This document shows positions 1 through 9,414 of a stretch of 32,463 nt of DNA, in pieces. Below the pieces are notes generated by a model. It was given only the letters and a program-made list of their open reading frames with translations, made no database searches and was not told the origin of the DNA. Position 1 is the stretch's first letter. Each line of letters starts with the position of its first letter. The DNA comes from Actinomycetota bacterium. GTDB taxonomy: Bacteria > Actinomycetota > Actinomycetes > S36-B12 > CAIYMF01. The position numbers and the translations under genes are program-made. The DNA lies in contig CANGPO010000026.1 of NCBI GenBank assembly GCA_947455705.1, positions 1 to 32,463 on the forward strand. The letters run 5' to 3'.

Positions 1-52
1 ACAATCGCTTTGCGGTTAACTCATGACCGCGATCCACATGAAGGGTTACGTG

Positions 53-1405
53 ATGGCTGAGCCACGTCAGGTGGGACCGTCGAATTACTTCAATGTAAAG
101 GACATCGACTCCCTCGCACCCGAGCATGCCGATCTCGTTCGACGACGTATCAATGCACTCGGTCCGGCCTACCGACTCTTCTATGACGAACCCATTGAGT
201 TTGTCCGGGGTAGTGGCGTGCATCTGTATGACGTCAACGGCCAGGAGTACCTCGACGTCTACAACAACGTCGCCTGTGTTGGTCATGCCCATCCCAGGGT
301 TGCTGCCGCGATCGCCGCTCAAGCGGCCCAGCTCAGTACGCATACCCGGTACCTGCACCGCGGGATTGTTGAGTATTCCGAACAGATCTTGGCAACGATG
401 CCCGCTGAGATCGGTCACATTATGTTCACCTGCACCGGATCAGAATCAGTTGACCTAGCACTGCGCATTGCCAAGCATCAGACCGGTGGCACTGGGGTGA
501 TCGTCACGCGCAACGCGTATCACGGGGTCACAACGGAAGCGGCAGCAATCTCACCCTCGCTGGGTGGGCTCGCGAGCTTGCCCAGCTGGGTTCGAGTCGT
601 TGATGCGCCAGATGCTCGCAGCACTGATCTAGAAGGTCATGCTGATCTCGGCCAGTGGTTCGCTGCCCATGTTCAGGCTGCCATCGAGGATCTCTTGGAC
701 AGCGGCATCACGTTCGCGGCATTGATCGTTGATTCGATCTTTGCTTCTGACGGAGTGTTCTCCGACCCAGCGGGATTCCTCAAGCCTGCGGTCGACGTGG
801 CCCATGCGGCTGGTGGGCTCTACATTGCGGACGAAGTACAGCCTGGTTTCGGTCGAACCGGATCGCAACTGTGGGGATTTGAACGTCATAGTGTCGGTGA
901 TGCGCGCGTTAGTCCAGACCTGGTCTGCGTAGGTAAGCCGATGGGTAACGGCTATCCCGTCGCCGCCACGATGATGCGTCCGGAGGTGATGGACAAGTTC
1001 GGACGTGAGATGCGTTACTTCAACACGTTCGGCGGAAATGCCACGGCAATTGCCGCGGCCCAAGCGGTGCTCGATGTGATCGTCGATGAGCAGATCCAGG
1101 CGAATGCTGCCAGCATCGGCGCGTATCTGCGTGCCGGGCTAGGGGAGTTGGCGACGCGTTACCCGCAGATCGCCGAGGTTCGCGGTGATGGGCTGTTCAT
1201 CGGGGTTGAACTGATCGAACCGGAGACGGGGGCTCCCAACGAGGCGCTCATGTTGCAGTTGGTAAATGGTTTGCGGCGACGGCATATCCTTATAGGGACG
1301 GCCGGGCTCTACAACAACAACCTGAAGATTCGACCACCGCTAGTCTTCTCTCGAGTTGATGCGGATCGCTTCCTGACGGAGTTGGACGCCGAACTCGCCC
1401 GGTAA
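53..1405 (+). CDS. Class III (PLP-dependent) aminotransferase
   Basis: This is a cytoplasmic pyridoxal-phosphate enzyme of the class III (ornithine/GABA) aminotransferase family, fold type I. Visible motifs, numbered from the ATG at 53, are the cofactor loop CTGSES near 127-132, AYHG near 156-159, IADEVQPGFGRTG near 258-270 with D260 expected to contact the PLP ring nitrogen, and VGKPMGNGYP with K295 as the expected Schiff-base lysine. NTFGGNA near 324-330 follows. The 450-residue length is normal. An earlier in-frame ATG exists at 23, but AAGGG at 41-45 lies seven bases before the ATG at 53, so I chose that start. The substrate cannot be read from sequence: the overall pattern resembles the ethanolamine-phosphate phospho-lyase/AGXT2-like branch, but 4-aminobutyrate or another omega-amino acid is equally possible. 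leuS follows 60 bases downstream. Confidence 0.88.
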   Translation: MAEPRQVGPSNYFNVKDIDSLAPEHADLVRRRINALGPAYRLFYDEPIEFVRGSGVHLYDVNGQEYLDVYNNVACVGHAHPRVAAAIAAQAAQLSTHTRYLHRGIVEYSEQILATMPAEIGHIMFTCTGSESVDLALRIAKHQTGGTGVIVTRNAYHGVTTEAAAISPSLGGLASLPSWVRVVDAPDARSTDLEGHADLGQWFAAHVQAAIEDLLDSGITFAALIVDSIFASDGVFSDPAGFLKPAVDVAHAAGGLYIADEVQPGFGRTGSQLWGFERHSVGDARVSPDLVCVGKPMGNGYPVAATMMRPEVMDKFGREMRYFNTFGGNATAIAAAQAVLDVIVDEQIQANAASIGAYLRAGLGELATRYPQIAEVRGDGLFIGVELIEPETGAPNEALMLQLVNGLRRRHILIGTAGLYNNNLKIRPPLVFSRVDADRFLTELDAELAR

Positions 1406-1465
1406 GACGCAGGGAGTAGCGGTTTGTCGGCTTCGGCCGTGAACCATTGATTCAAGAGATGAGTT

Positions 1466-3952
1466 ATGACGCAGATCGATAGCACGCAGGACCCAAGCGG
1501 CCGCGAGGTGTACGACGTACACGCAGTGCAGGAAAAGTGGCTGCCCGTCTGGGATGAGATCGCACCCTTCCGAAGCGGTCGTCCCGATGATACGCGTCCG
1601 CGTAAGTACGTTCTCGACATGTTCCCGTACCCGTCCGGCGACCTACACATGGGTCACGCCGAGGCGTACGCGATGGGGGATGTGATCGCGCGCTACTGGG
1701 CGCTCAAGGGTTTCAATGTGATGCACCCGATCGGCTGGGACTCATTCGGCCTGCCGGCAGAAAATGCTGCGATCAAGAACAATGTCGATCCGGCTCTCTG
1801 GACGGACGAGAACATTGCCCAGCAGAAGGCGTCGATGCGCCGTTATGCGTGCTCATTTGACTGGGATCGTGTGCTGCAGACCTCGGATCCGGCCTACTAC
1901 CGCTGGAATCAGTGGCTCTTCGTCCAGATGTTTGAGCGGGGCCTGGCCTACCGCAAGGACTCGGCCGTCAACTGGTGTCCGACGTGTCAGACGGTGCTGG
2001 CCAACGAGCAGGTTGTGGCTGGCCGATGTGAACGTTGCGACTCGGTGGTTACCAAGCGCAAGCTGACCCAGTGGTATCTGAAGATCACTGATTACGCTGA
2101 CCGGCTACTCGATGACATGGCACAGTTGGAAGGGAAGTGGCCAGAGAAGGTGCTGCTCATGCAGCGCAACTGGATTGGTCGATCCACCGGTGCCGAGGTC
2201 ACCTTCGCGATCGACGGACGTGCTGAGCCGGTCACGGTGTACACGACCCGTCCCGACACCCTGTTCGGTGCCACCTTCTTCGTTGTTGCAGCCGATTCTG
2301 CGCTGGCGGCCGAATTGGCCGCCGGGACTCCGTCGGAGGGTGAATTCACCGCCTATGTAGAGCGGATCAAGGCCGACAGCGATATTGATCGCTTGGCTAC
2401 CGATCGTCCGAAGACTGGCGTGTTCCTGAATCGGCATGCCATCAATCCGGTGAACGGGGCGCTGATCCCGATCTACGCGGCCGACTACGTGCTGGCCGAT
2501 TACGGAACCGGCGCGATCATGGCCGTTCCGGCCCATGATCAACGCGACTTTGAGTTCGCGAAAGTCTTTGATCTACCTGTCGTGACGGTCGTTGAACCAC
2601 CAGCCGACTGGGAAGGTGAGGCGTACGCCGGCGATGGTCCGGCGGTTAACTCCGATTTCCTTAATGGGCTGCGTAAGGCCGAAGCCATCGACGCGATGAT
2701 CGCCTGGCTTGAAGAGCGCGGTCTGGGCAAGGGTGCGGTCAATTACCGACTCCGCGATTGGCTGATTTCACGTCAGCGCTACTGGGGCACTCCCATCCCG
2801 ATCATCCACTGTCCATCCTGTGGTGAAGTTCCGGTACCGGCAGATCAGCTGCCAGTGACGTTGCCACCAGCCGAAGGTTTGGACCTCAAGCCCAAGGGCA
2901 CCTCGCCACTGGGCGGTGCTGCTGACTGGGTCAATGTGGACTGCCCGCGATGCGGTCAGGCTGCCAAACGCGATACAGACACGATGGATACGTTCGTCGA
3001 TTCATCGTGGTACTTCCTGCGTTACTTGGATCCAAACAAGACGGACGGCCCCTTTGACGTCGAACAAGCACGCGAGTGGATGCCGATTGATCAGTACGTC
3101 GGTGGAGTCACGCACGCGATCCTGCACCTGTTGTATTCACGCTTCTTCGTCAAGGTGCTCAACGACATGGGCATGGTCGATTTCAATGAACCGTTCACGC
3201 GACTGCTGAATCAAGGCATGGTCGTCATGAACGGATCGGCCATGAGTAAGTCACGCGGCAACCTCGTCCGCCTTACCGACGAGCTTGCGGAGAATGGTGT
3301 CGACTCGGTGCGACTCACGATGGTGTTCGCTGGACCGCCAGAGGACGACATCGACTGGGCTGATGTATCGCCGTCCGGGGCGAAAAAGTTCTTGGCACGC
3401 GCATGGCGACTCTCGGGTGATGTGACCAGTGCACCTGGTGTTGATGTCACCACCGGCGATCTTTCACTTCGTCAGGCTGTAGCGCGAACGGTTGACGATG
3501 CGGCCAAAGCCGTTGAGTCGTACCGCTTTAATGTGACGGTTGCAAAGACAATGGAACTGGTCAACATCACGCGTAAGGCAATCGACAGTGGTGTTGGGCC
3601 AAGCGATCCAGCGGTTCGCGAAGCGGCAGAGGCCGTTGCCAAGATGCTGTCACTGGTTGCCCCATACACGGCCGAAGAAATGTGGGAGCGATTGGGCCAC
3701 ACGCCAACTGTTGCTCTGTCTGGTTGGCCCGAGGTTGATCCCGCGTTGTTAGTTCAAGAGTCAGTTGTCTGCGTTGTCCAGGTTGCGGGCAAGGTACGTG
3801 ACCGCCTCGATGTGTCACCCGATATCTCCGAAACAGAGCTCAGGGAATTGGCCTTGGCAAGCCCGGCAGTGACCGCAGCTCTCGCGGGCGCGAGCATTCG
3901 TACTGTGATCGTTCGGCCACCAAGTTTGGTGAACATCGTTCCTGGTTCGTGA
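1466..3952 (+). CDS. leuS: Leucyl-tRNA synthetase
   Basis: Charges tRNA-Leu with leucine in the cytoplasm. It is a class I synthetase: the HIGH motif appears as HMGH at residues 61-64, and the KMSKS motif as AMSKS at 592-596, with Ala replacing the first, less strict Lys. A Cys pair near 171/174 and another near 188/191 form a zinc module. TTRPDTLFG near 260-268 is the threonine-rich start of the CP1 editing domain, which hydrolyses mischarged tRNA. A second CPSC...CPRCG zinc ribbon precedes the catalytic return. At 828 residues it is the short, canonical bacterial form. The long actinobacterial LeuRS known from Mycobacterium (about 970 residues, HVGH motif) differs clearly in the N-terminal third. 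The ATG at 1466 gives a typical N-terminus; the Shine-Dalgarno is weak. Confidence 0.97.
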   Translation: MTQIDSTQDPSGREVYDVHAVQEKWLPVWDEIAPFRSGRPDDTRPRKYVLDMFPYPSGDLHMGHAEAYAMGDVIARYWALKGFNVMHPIGWDSFGLPAENAAIKNNVDPALWTDENIAQQKASMRRYACSFDWDRVLQTSDPAYYRWNQWLFVQMFERGLAYRKDSAVNWCPTCQTVLANEQVVAGRCERCDSVVTKRKLTQWYLKITDYADRLLDDMAQLEGKWPEKVLLMQRNWIGRSTGAEVTFAIDGRAEPVTVYTTRPDTLFGATFFVVAADSALAAELAAGTPSEGEFTAYVERIKADSDIDRLATDRPKTGVFLNRHAINPVNGALIPIYAADYVLADYGTGAIMAVPAHDQRDFEFAKVFDLPVVTVVEPPADWEGEAYAGDGPAVNSDFLNGLRKAEAIDAMIAWLEERGLGKGAVNYRLRDWLISRQRYWGTPIPIIHCPSCGEVPVPADQLPVTLPPAEGLDLKPKGTSPLGGAADWVNVDCPRCGQAAKRDTDTMDTFVDSSWYFLRYLDPNKTDGPFDVEQAREWMPIDQYVGGVTHAILHLLYSRFFVKVLNDMGMVDFNEPFTRLLNQGMVVMNGSAMSKSRGNLVRLTDELAENGVDSVRLTMVFAGPPEDDIDWADVSPSGAKKFLARAWRLSGDVTSAPGVDVTTGDLSLRQAVARTVDDAAKAVESYRFNVTVAKTMELVNITRKAIDSGVGPSDPAVREAAEAVAKMLSLVAPYTAEEMWERLGHTPTVALSGWPEVDPALLVQESVVCVVQVAGKVRDRLDVSPDISETELRELALASPAVTAALAGASIRTVIVRPPSLVNIVPGS

Positions 3953-3986
3953 TCGGCTCAGGAACGCTGATCGGTAGGGTCACGGT

Positions 3987-4832
3987 ATGAATCCGAAGGT
4001 TGTTGTCGTCACTGACTCAACCGCGTACCTATCTGAAGACGAGGTTTCCCGTCACCAGATCGTTGTTGTGCCGGTCAGTGTTGTTGTCGACGGTGTTGCG
4101 TTCGATGAGGGGATCGACATCAGCGCGATCGATATCGCTGACGCACTGCGCAAACGATTGAGTGTCACAACCTCTCGACCTTCACCCGAGCGATTCCTTC
4201 GGGTGTACGAAGCCGCCGCCGATCGGGGCGCGACGCATGTCGTGTCGGCGCACCTGTCGGCAGACATGAGTGGCACCTATGACTCGGCTGTTTTGGCTGC
4301 CCGCGAATCACCGATTCCAGTGACGGTTCTTGATACTCGAAGCGTCGGAATGGCCATGGGCTTCGCGGTACTGGCTGGTTGCGCACAGGTCGATCAGGGT
4401 GCTGCCCCGGAGGTGATCGCGGCGGCGATCATGAGCCGAGTTTCAGCGAGCAGTGCGCTGTTCTATGTCGACACCCTCGAGTATCTGCGGCGCGGTGGAC
4501 GCATCGGTGCGGCGCAGGCGGTCGTTGGGCAGGCCCTGTCTGTGAAGCCGATCTTGGAGTTGGTGGATGGTCGCGTCGTACCGCTGGAGAAGGTGCGAAC
4601 CTCGGCCAAGGCCCTTGCCCGTCTTACAGAGTTAGCCGTCGCACGGGCTGGTGGCCGGTCCTGCGATATTGCTGTTCAGCACCTTGATGCCGCCTCTCGT
4701 GCCCAGGAACTTGCAGCACTGCTTACCGCAGCGCTGGTGGATTCGGTAGTCACGGTGAGCGAGGTGGGTGCGGTCGTGGGTGCGCATGTAGGCCCGGGCA
4801 TGGTGGCCGTCGGAATATCGCCGCGCACGTAA
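3987..4832 (+). CDS. DegV family fatty-acid-binding protein
   Basis: A 281-residue DegV (FakB-like) protein. Family members bind a fatty acid in a deep pocket; FakB proteins present it to the kinase FakA for phosphorylation. The N-terminal VTDSTAYLS carries the Ser/Thr cluster that in the family contacts the fatty-acid carboxylate. TSRPSPERF, the HLSADMSGTYDSA segment and the YLRRGGRIG segment with KPIL are further DegV signatures. No FakA homologue lies in the window, so the partner must be elsewhere if this is a true FakB. It starts 34 bases after leuS and is probably co-transcribed with it, as in other actinobacteria. A stable stem-loop at 4886-4911 follows its stop. Confidence 0.9.
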   Translation: MNPKVVVVTDSTAYLSEDEVSRHQIVVVPVSVVVDGVAFDEGIDISAIDIADALRKRLSVTTSRPSPERFLRVYEAAADRGATHVVSAHLSADMSGTYDSAVLAARESPIPVTVLDTRSVGMAMGFAVLAGCAQVDQGAAPEVIAAAIMSRVSASSALFYVDTLEYLRRGGRIGAAQAVVGQALSVKPILELVDGRVVPLEKVRTSAKALARLTELAVARAGGRSCDIAVQHLDAASRAQELAALLTAALVDSVVTVSEVGAVVGAHVGPGMVAVGISPRT

Positions 4833-4885
4833 TACCTGATCTGACCTATCCCCAGCCGGCCGGCACGGCGCGTCCTTCCCGCTGC

Positions 4886-4911
4886 GCCCCTGGTGTCGGA
4901 CACCGAGGGGC
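4886..4911 (+). terminator. Stem-loop between degV and comEA (candidate terminator)
   Basis: GCCCCT-GGTGT, a CGG loop, then ACACC-G-AGGGGC makes an 11-bp stem with a single bulged G. It lies 53 bases past the degV stop and 22 bases before the comEA GTG. There is no downstream T-tract, so an intrinsic terminator is only possible. It might instead structure the comEA leader. Confidence 0.45.
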
Positions 4912-4933
4912 AGTTCCTCCCTAGGGTCGCGGA

Positions 4934-5779
4934 GTGCTGCCACGTCCTCGTCGTCGAATTGATGCCAACCAAGCCCGTGCCCGGCTCGTGGCACTGCGCG
5001 ATCGACGGATTCAGGCCGCGGAGCACAGTGATGAGGACGACGGAAGGATTGACGGCGATGAGTTCGTCGATCTTGCGCACGCAGATCCCGGGGTTACTCG
5101 TGGACGGGTGTGGATGTCGAGTTCACTACGTCCGGTCGTGGTGGCAATTGGCTTAACCGCGGCGGTGATGTGGGTGTTCACCCATATGTCGACGATGACG
5201 ACCCCAACCGTTGTGACGATGGCGACCGGTGCACCACTGGTAGATGTCAGTAGCAGTTATGCGTCAGCACCATCAGTAACTGCAGCATCAGTTGCTGCAC
5301 CATCAGGGGCTCAACCGTCCATCACCCCACAGACAATCATCGTGCATGTCCTCGGGCAGGTTCGTGAACCAGGCTTGGTAACCCTGCCATTGGGCGCCAG
5401 GGTTTCCGACGCCATTGATGCTGCAGGTGGTTTGAGATCAACGGCCTCCAGTGGAGGTCTCAATCTTGCTCGGCGCGTTGTGGACGGTGAGCAGATCCTT
5501 GTTTCCCCTTCAGTACCAACGGCTATGCCGATCAGCGGTGCTATCGGCACGGGTGCTACCTCTGCGGCCGGGTCTGGGGCTGGGTCCACGGTTATTGATC
5601 TGAACTCCGCCGATCTCGCAGCCCTTGATGCACTTCCAGGGGTTGGCCCGGTGATGGCGGCCCGCATCCTGTCATGGCGTGATCAGCACAGGCGATTCAC
5701 CACAATCGATCAACTTCGCGAGATCTCTGGAATCGGGCAACGAACCTTCGAGCGCTTGAAGCCCTATGTCCGTGTCTGA
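4934..5779 (+). CDS. comEA: ComEA-type DNA-binding receptor
   Basis: A membrane-anchored DNA-binding protein for uptake of transforming DNA; in known systems it hands DNA to the ComEC channel. Order of parts: a basic cytoplasmic N-terminus (1-60), one transmembrane helix (about 66-84), an Ala/Ser/Thr-rich linker, an SLBB domain (about 134-190), and a C-terminal double helix-hairpin-helix (about 220-281) with LPGVGPVMAARI and ISGIGQRTFERL. The GTG at 4934 is the first start after an in-frame stop at 4922. An ATG at 5114 just before the membrane helix is an alternative, but the basic N-terminus resembles other actinobacterial ComEA proteins. The stop overlaps the comEC start by 14 bases, so the two are co-translated. 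Confidence 0.9.
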   Translation: MLPRPRRRIDANQARARLVALRDRRIQAAEHSDEDDGRIDGDEFVDLAHADPGVTRGRVWMSSSLRPVVVAIGLTAAVMWVFTHMSTMTTPTVVTMATGAPLVDVSSSYASAPSVTAASVAAPSGAQPSITPQTIIVHVLGQVREPGLVTLPLGARVSDAIDAAGGLRSTASSGGLNLARRVVDGEQILVSPSVPTAMPISGAIGTGATSAAGSGAGSTVIDLNSADLAALDALPGVGPVMAARILSWRDQHRRFTTIDQLREISGIGQRTFERLKPYVRV

Positions 5780-8249
5780 ACAGTCCGTGTCTAAACAGTC
5801 CGTGTTCGAGGATGTGGACCAATCGCGGGATTCACCGATGTCGTGGCTGGTGGTCCTGATCGCAGCAGGCGTATGGCTGATCACTGCCATGGAGTTGCTG
5901 GTGATCAACATCATTGGCCCACGTTCGATGTGGGTTTGCATCGTGATGATCGTGGTGGTTGTTGTCGCTGGAGCCAGGGTGATGAGTCGTCGAAGGAGTC
6001 GTCGGCGGCTGATTGTCCACGTCATTGCAGGGGTGTGCGGCGTGGGAGTGATCTGCGCTGCGGTAGTTACGTGGAGAGTTCTGCCGTTGCAACGCGATCA
6101 GTTGGTGGTGGATACGTGGCGGAGTGCGTCGTCTGGCCACCTTCGCATCGAGGCTGATGTCGTCATCAATTCCGCACCTGAGCATCGATCAGGGCGCACC
6201 AGCGGCTCTCGGCTTATGAGTGATTCGTGGCGCAGCAGGGCCACGGTGCTGATGTGGCGACGGATAGGCCTTGCGTCGATGGCTACAAATCTGCCGGCGC
6301 AGTTGGACTTTGCGCGGCCAGTTAATGATGTGCAACCGGGTGCGCTTGTCCATGTCGTTGGCTCGGTTCGACCAGGTGATCCCCTTCAAGGGACGGCCGT
6401 TTACCTGCGCGCAGAGGCTATTCACGTGATTCACCCGGCGCCCATGTGGCAACGACTCGCGGCGGTGTTTCGTCAGTCAGTAACCGCTGCCGTGCGTACT
6501 CACCCCGCCGATGTGCGCGGTCTGCTGCCCGGTTTGGTTGTGGGGCAAACCAATGACATGCCCGACGATCTGGCCATGGCGATGCGTGATAGCGGACTTT
6601 CACATCTCTCAGCGGTATCTGGCGGCAACATCAGCATTGTGATCGTCGTGTGGCTGACGGCGCTGCGTTCGGCCGGGCTGCGACGAGGCCGATGGCAGCT
6701 ATGCGCGGTTGCCCTTGGGGTGCTGGTGTACGTCGTGGTCGTCCAACCCCAGCCCTCGGTTGATCGAGCAGCGTTGATGGCGATGGCTGCACTTGGTGCG
6801 CACGCTATTGGCCTTCGGTTGCGCGCCGAGGCTGTACTGGCGGCCACGGTGAGCGTGTTGGTGATCGTGGATCCGTTCCTGTCGATCTCACCAGGCTTCG
6901 CGATGTCCGTTCTGGCGACAGCTGCGCTCATTGTCGTAGCCCGCAAACAGCGACCCCCCGTGCAGGCGACTCGAGCTGGGGCGTGGGTAGTCCTGACTCG
7001 AATTCTGACGGTGACCGCAACGCTGGCGACGGCTGCAGTGGCTGCCACTGTGATTGTGGCGCCGGTATCGGTCTGGTTCGGCAATGGAATGCAACTGGGT
7101 GGGATCGTCGCGAACATTCTGGCCGAGCCATGTGTGTTTCCAGCTACAGCCTTCGGGTTGATCGCGGGGCTTGTGGGGCTGGCGAGTCCAGCTGTCGCAG
7201 CGATCGTTGTGACACCGGGTTGTTGGGCGACGGACGTGATCGCGCACATCGCCCGCTGGACGGCCACGAATATCCCGCCGATGCCGTGGGTCAGTGGTCT
7301 GCAGGGCGCGGGCATCATGCTGGCACTGGTGGTGGGGGGAATTGGTGCCTTGGTGATTGCGCCCGGCGGCACGATTCGTCGGTTGTGTATGGCCGTCATG
7401 GGGATCGGGCTGGTCCTATGTCTCGGCGTTCCAACCCCTGTCGCCCAGCCGCTGGCGTCATCGACCTCATGGCCGCCGGCTGGTTGGCGCATCATCATGT
7501 GCGATGTCGGTCAAGGGGATTCGATGTTGATCAGGATCGATGACGTTACTGCGATCGTTGTTGATACCGGGCCGGATCCGGCATTCGAGCAACGATGTAT
7601 TCAACGCGCGGGAATCGCACACGTGCCAGTCGTCGTTCTGACCCATTTCCACGCCGATCATGTTGAAGGATTACCCGGATTGTTGGCGGTGACGCAGCCG
7701 GGGCTGCTGGAGGTATCACCATTGGCCGAACCCGTCGCTGAAGCTCGCAGGGTGAAGCGATGGGCGGCTGCGGCAGGTAGTGCAATACATCTGGCTGCAC
7801 CGGCTGACGTAGTGCATGTCGGACCGGTTGCGATGACGGTGGTGTGGCCACAACGGATATTGCGTGGGCTGGGTTCAGATCCCAACAATGCCAGCGTGAC
7901 CATGGTTGCGTCTGTTGACGGTATCCGCGTACTTCTTGGTGGTGATTTGGAGACCGCAGCGCAGCAAGCCGTGCTTGCATCAGGACAGATAGCAGCCGTC
8001 GATGTCGTGAAGGTTCCGCATCATGGGTCGGCGAAGCAATCACCGGATTGGGCTCGAGTAACGCGGCCCCGGTTTGCGCTTATTGGAGTGGGGGTCGATA
8101 ACGACTACGGCCATCCTTGGCCCGGAACTGTCCGTCAGTATCAGGCGGTTGGCGCGACGATAGGACGGACTGATGTTGATGGCGACCTTGCCATCGTGAA
8201 ATCTTCCGCTGGCGTCCTTCAACTCATTCGTCGCGGACGATGGGGTTGA
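5766..8249 (+). CDS. comEC: ComEC/Rec2 DNA internalisation channel
   Basis: The predicted inner-membrane channel for single-stranded DNA entry during natural transformation, 827 residues. The N-terminal half has membrane helices, including a cluster near 20-95. The Competence domain follows, with the LSHLSAVSGGNISI signature near 275-290 and many hydrophobic helices to about 570. The C-terminal third is a metallo-beta-lactamase-like domain with THFHADH (H627, H629, D631, H632), GGDLE and VPHHGS (H752, H753), so the metal site proposed to degrade the non-transported strand looks intact. The first 15 codons contain a 15-bp tandem repeat (5769-5813). No other competence or pilus gene is in the window, so actual competence is not shown. 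Confidence 0.93.
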   Translation: MSVSEQSVSKQSVFEDVDQSRDSPMSWLVVLIAAGVWLITAMELLVINIIGPRSMWVCIVMIVVVVVAGARVMSRRRSRRRLIVHVIAGVCGVGVICAAVVTWRVLPLQRDQLVVDTWRSASSGHLRIEADVVINSAPEHRSGRTSGSRLMSDSWRSRATVLMWRRIGLASMATNLPAQLDFARPVNDVQPGALVHVVGSVRPGDPLQGTAVYLRAEAIHVIHPAPMWQRLAAVFRQSVTAAVRTHPADVRGLLPGLVVGQTNDMPDDLAMAMRDSGLSHLSAVSGGNISIVIVVWLTALRSAGLRRGRWQLCAVALGVLVYVVVVQPQPSVDRAALMAMAALGAHAIGLRLRAEAVLAATVSVLVIVDPFLSISPGFAMSVLATAALIVVARKQRPPVQATRAGAWVVLTRILTVTATLATAAVAATVIVAPVSVWFGNGMQLGGIVANILAEPCVFPATAFGLIAGLVGLASPAVAAIVVTPGCWATDVIAHIARWTATNIPPMPWVSGLQGAGIMLALVVGGIGALVIAPGGTIRRLCMAVMGIGLVLCLGVPTPVAQPLASSTSWPPAGWRIIMCDVGQGDSMLIRIDDVTAIVVDTGPDPAFEQRCIQRAGIAHVPVVVLTHFHADHVEGLPGLLAVTQPGLLEVSPLAEPVAEARRVKRWAAAAGSAIHLAAPADVVHVGPVAMTVVWPQRILRGLGSDPNNASVTMVASVDGIRVLLGGDLETAAQQAVLASGQIAAVDVVKVPHHGSAKQSPDWARVTRPRFALIGVGVDNDYGHPWPGTVRQYQAVGATIGRTDVDGDLAIVKSSAGVLQLIRRGRWG
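5769..5813 (+). repeat. 15-bp tandem triplet at the comEA/comEC overlap
   Basis: Units TCCGTGTCTGAACAG (5769-5783), TCCGTGTCTAAACAG (5784-5798) and a diverged TCCGTGTTCGAGGAT (5799-5813). They encode SVSEQ-SVSKQ-SVFED at the ComEC N-terminus. The comEA stop TGA (5777-5779) lies inside unit 1, and unit 2 carries an in-frame backup TAA at 5792-5794. Confidence 0.85.
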
Positions 8250-8288
8250 ACACATAGTGTCGGCGAGGCATGACATGCTCTGAGGGTT

Positions 8289-9341
8289 ATGACTCCACCA
8301 GCCAAGCGGTCATCGACCACATCACCAGGTGCCTCCGCGGCAGATGTGGCCTCATCGCGAGCCGTGCTGGCCTTGGGCGTGGACGACTTCCTAGCTGACC
8401 GAGTTGTTGCCTCGGTTATGGCCCATGCGCGAGCCGAAGATCCAACCATTGAGCGGCGGGACGTCAATCTGTCTCACGAAGAAGCTCTTGGCACGCTGAT
8501 TGAGGCCTGTTCACCCAATTTGTTCGGTTCTGCGGCTGTCGTCGTGGTCTACGCGGCGGACTTTGCCGACGAGACAATGATTTCGACGCTGGTCACGGCG
8601 GCGCGCGATGGGGACCTTCGTCTGGTCGTGGTTCATCCGGCAGGTCAGCGGGGCCGCAAAGTCAGTGACGCACTCAAAAGTGCTGGTTTCACCGTGGCAG
8701 CGTGCGACAAGCTCAAAGGCCGAGCCATTGAGGAGTTCATTACTCGCGAGCTCAAGACCTTGCGCAGACGTGCCACGCCTGAGGCCGTTGAAGCGCTTCG
8801 ACTAGCAGTCGGTGATTCGCCGCGTGCTCTTGCCGCAGCATGTGCTCAGTTGGTCAGTGATCTGTTAGCTGACCCACTGACCCCAGAATTGGTGGCGGTC
8901 TATTACGAGGGCGTATCTGATGTGCCCGGGTATTTGGTGTCTGATGCGGTCCTGGATGGACGGGCGTTAGAGGTCATGCGCCATACCCGTTGGGCCTTGG
9001 TTAATGATCCCGGTGCCGGGCCGGCTTTATCGGCGGCGGTCGGCGGGGGATTACGGGGGCTTGGCCGGGTTGCCGCGTCGCCGCGTGGTGCCTCGGATGC
9101 GCAGGTCGCGAAGGAGGCGGGCGTCCCGCCCTTCAAAGTCAGGACTATCCGAGATCAGGCCAAACGATGGCATCCGTCGGCGGTCGCATCCGCGATTGTG
9201 AACATTGCGATAGCTGATGCAGCTGTTAAGGGACGTTCGGTCCAGGGGCGCGAGATGCCCGAGGCGAGCGTAGACAAAGAGCAGGGTACCTACATCCTTG
9301 AACGTGCCCTGATCAACATTGTCAACAATCGCTCGCGCTAG
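8289..9341 (+). CDS. holA: DNA polymerase III delta subunit
   Basis: The delta subunit of the clamp loader, which opens the beta sliding clamp so that it can be loaded on primed DNA. The 350-residue length suits the family. The N-terminal DDFLADRVVASVM segment, the central VVVVYAADFADE strand region and the GDSPRALAAACAQLVSDL helix (domain III) match actinobacterial HolA. As expected for delta there is no Walker A motif. The ATG at 8289 is the first possible start after an in-frame stop at 8271; GAGGG at 8282-8286 is unusually close (two bases), so initiation may be weak or leaderless. Position after comEC and before rpsT is the common actinobacterial order. Confidence 0.88.
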   Translation: MTPPAKRSSTTSPGASAADVASSRAVLALGVDDFLADRVVASVMAHARAEDPTIERRDVNLSHEEALGTLIEACSPNLFGSAAVVVVYAADFADETMISTLVTAARDGDLRLVVVHPAGQRGRKVSDALKSAGFTVAACDKLKGRAIEEFITRELKTLRRRATPEAVEALRLAVGDSPRALAAACAQLVSDLLADPLTPELVAVYYEGVSDVPGYLVSDAVLDGRALEVMRHTRWALVNDPGAGPALSAAVGGGLRGLGRVAASPRGASDAQVAKEAGVPPFKVRTIRDQAKRWHPSAVASAIVNIAIADAAVKGRSVQGREMPEASVDKEQGTYILERALINIVNNRSR

Positions 9342-9364
9342 CCACCACTCACCGCAGTGAGCAT

Positions 9365-9402
9365 AAAAAAACGAGTGCCGCCCCTAGGGGACGGCACTCG
9401 TT
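9365..9402 (-). terminator. Intrinsic terminator of rpsT
   Basis: On the minus strand the sequence forms a stem from CGAGTGCCG paired with CGGCACTCG, extended inward by CCCC/GGGG around a single bulged base, then a run of seven T. This is a textbook rho-independent terminator just past the rpsT stop. It may also stop holA transcription from the other side, though only one T pair follows on the plus strand. Confidence 0.92.
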
Positions 9403-9414
9403 GTGACGTGTGAG

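Noticed and set aside
1406-1465. Possible T-box or leader peptide before leuS
   Set aside because: Only 60 bases separate the aminotransferase and leuS, too short for a T-box, and no leucine-codon run is visible.
6500-7498. Long minus-strand open frame (332 codons) inside comEC
   Set aside because: It is antisense to a clear ComEC coding region, with low-complexity Thr/Ala/Arg composition and no recognisable domain. GC-rich genes commonly give such frames.
9348-9362. CTCAC...GTGAG hairpin just after holA
   Set aside because: A five-pair stem followed by A rather than T on the plus strand; too weak to call beside the strong rpsT terminator.
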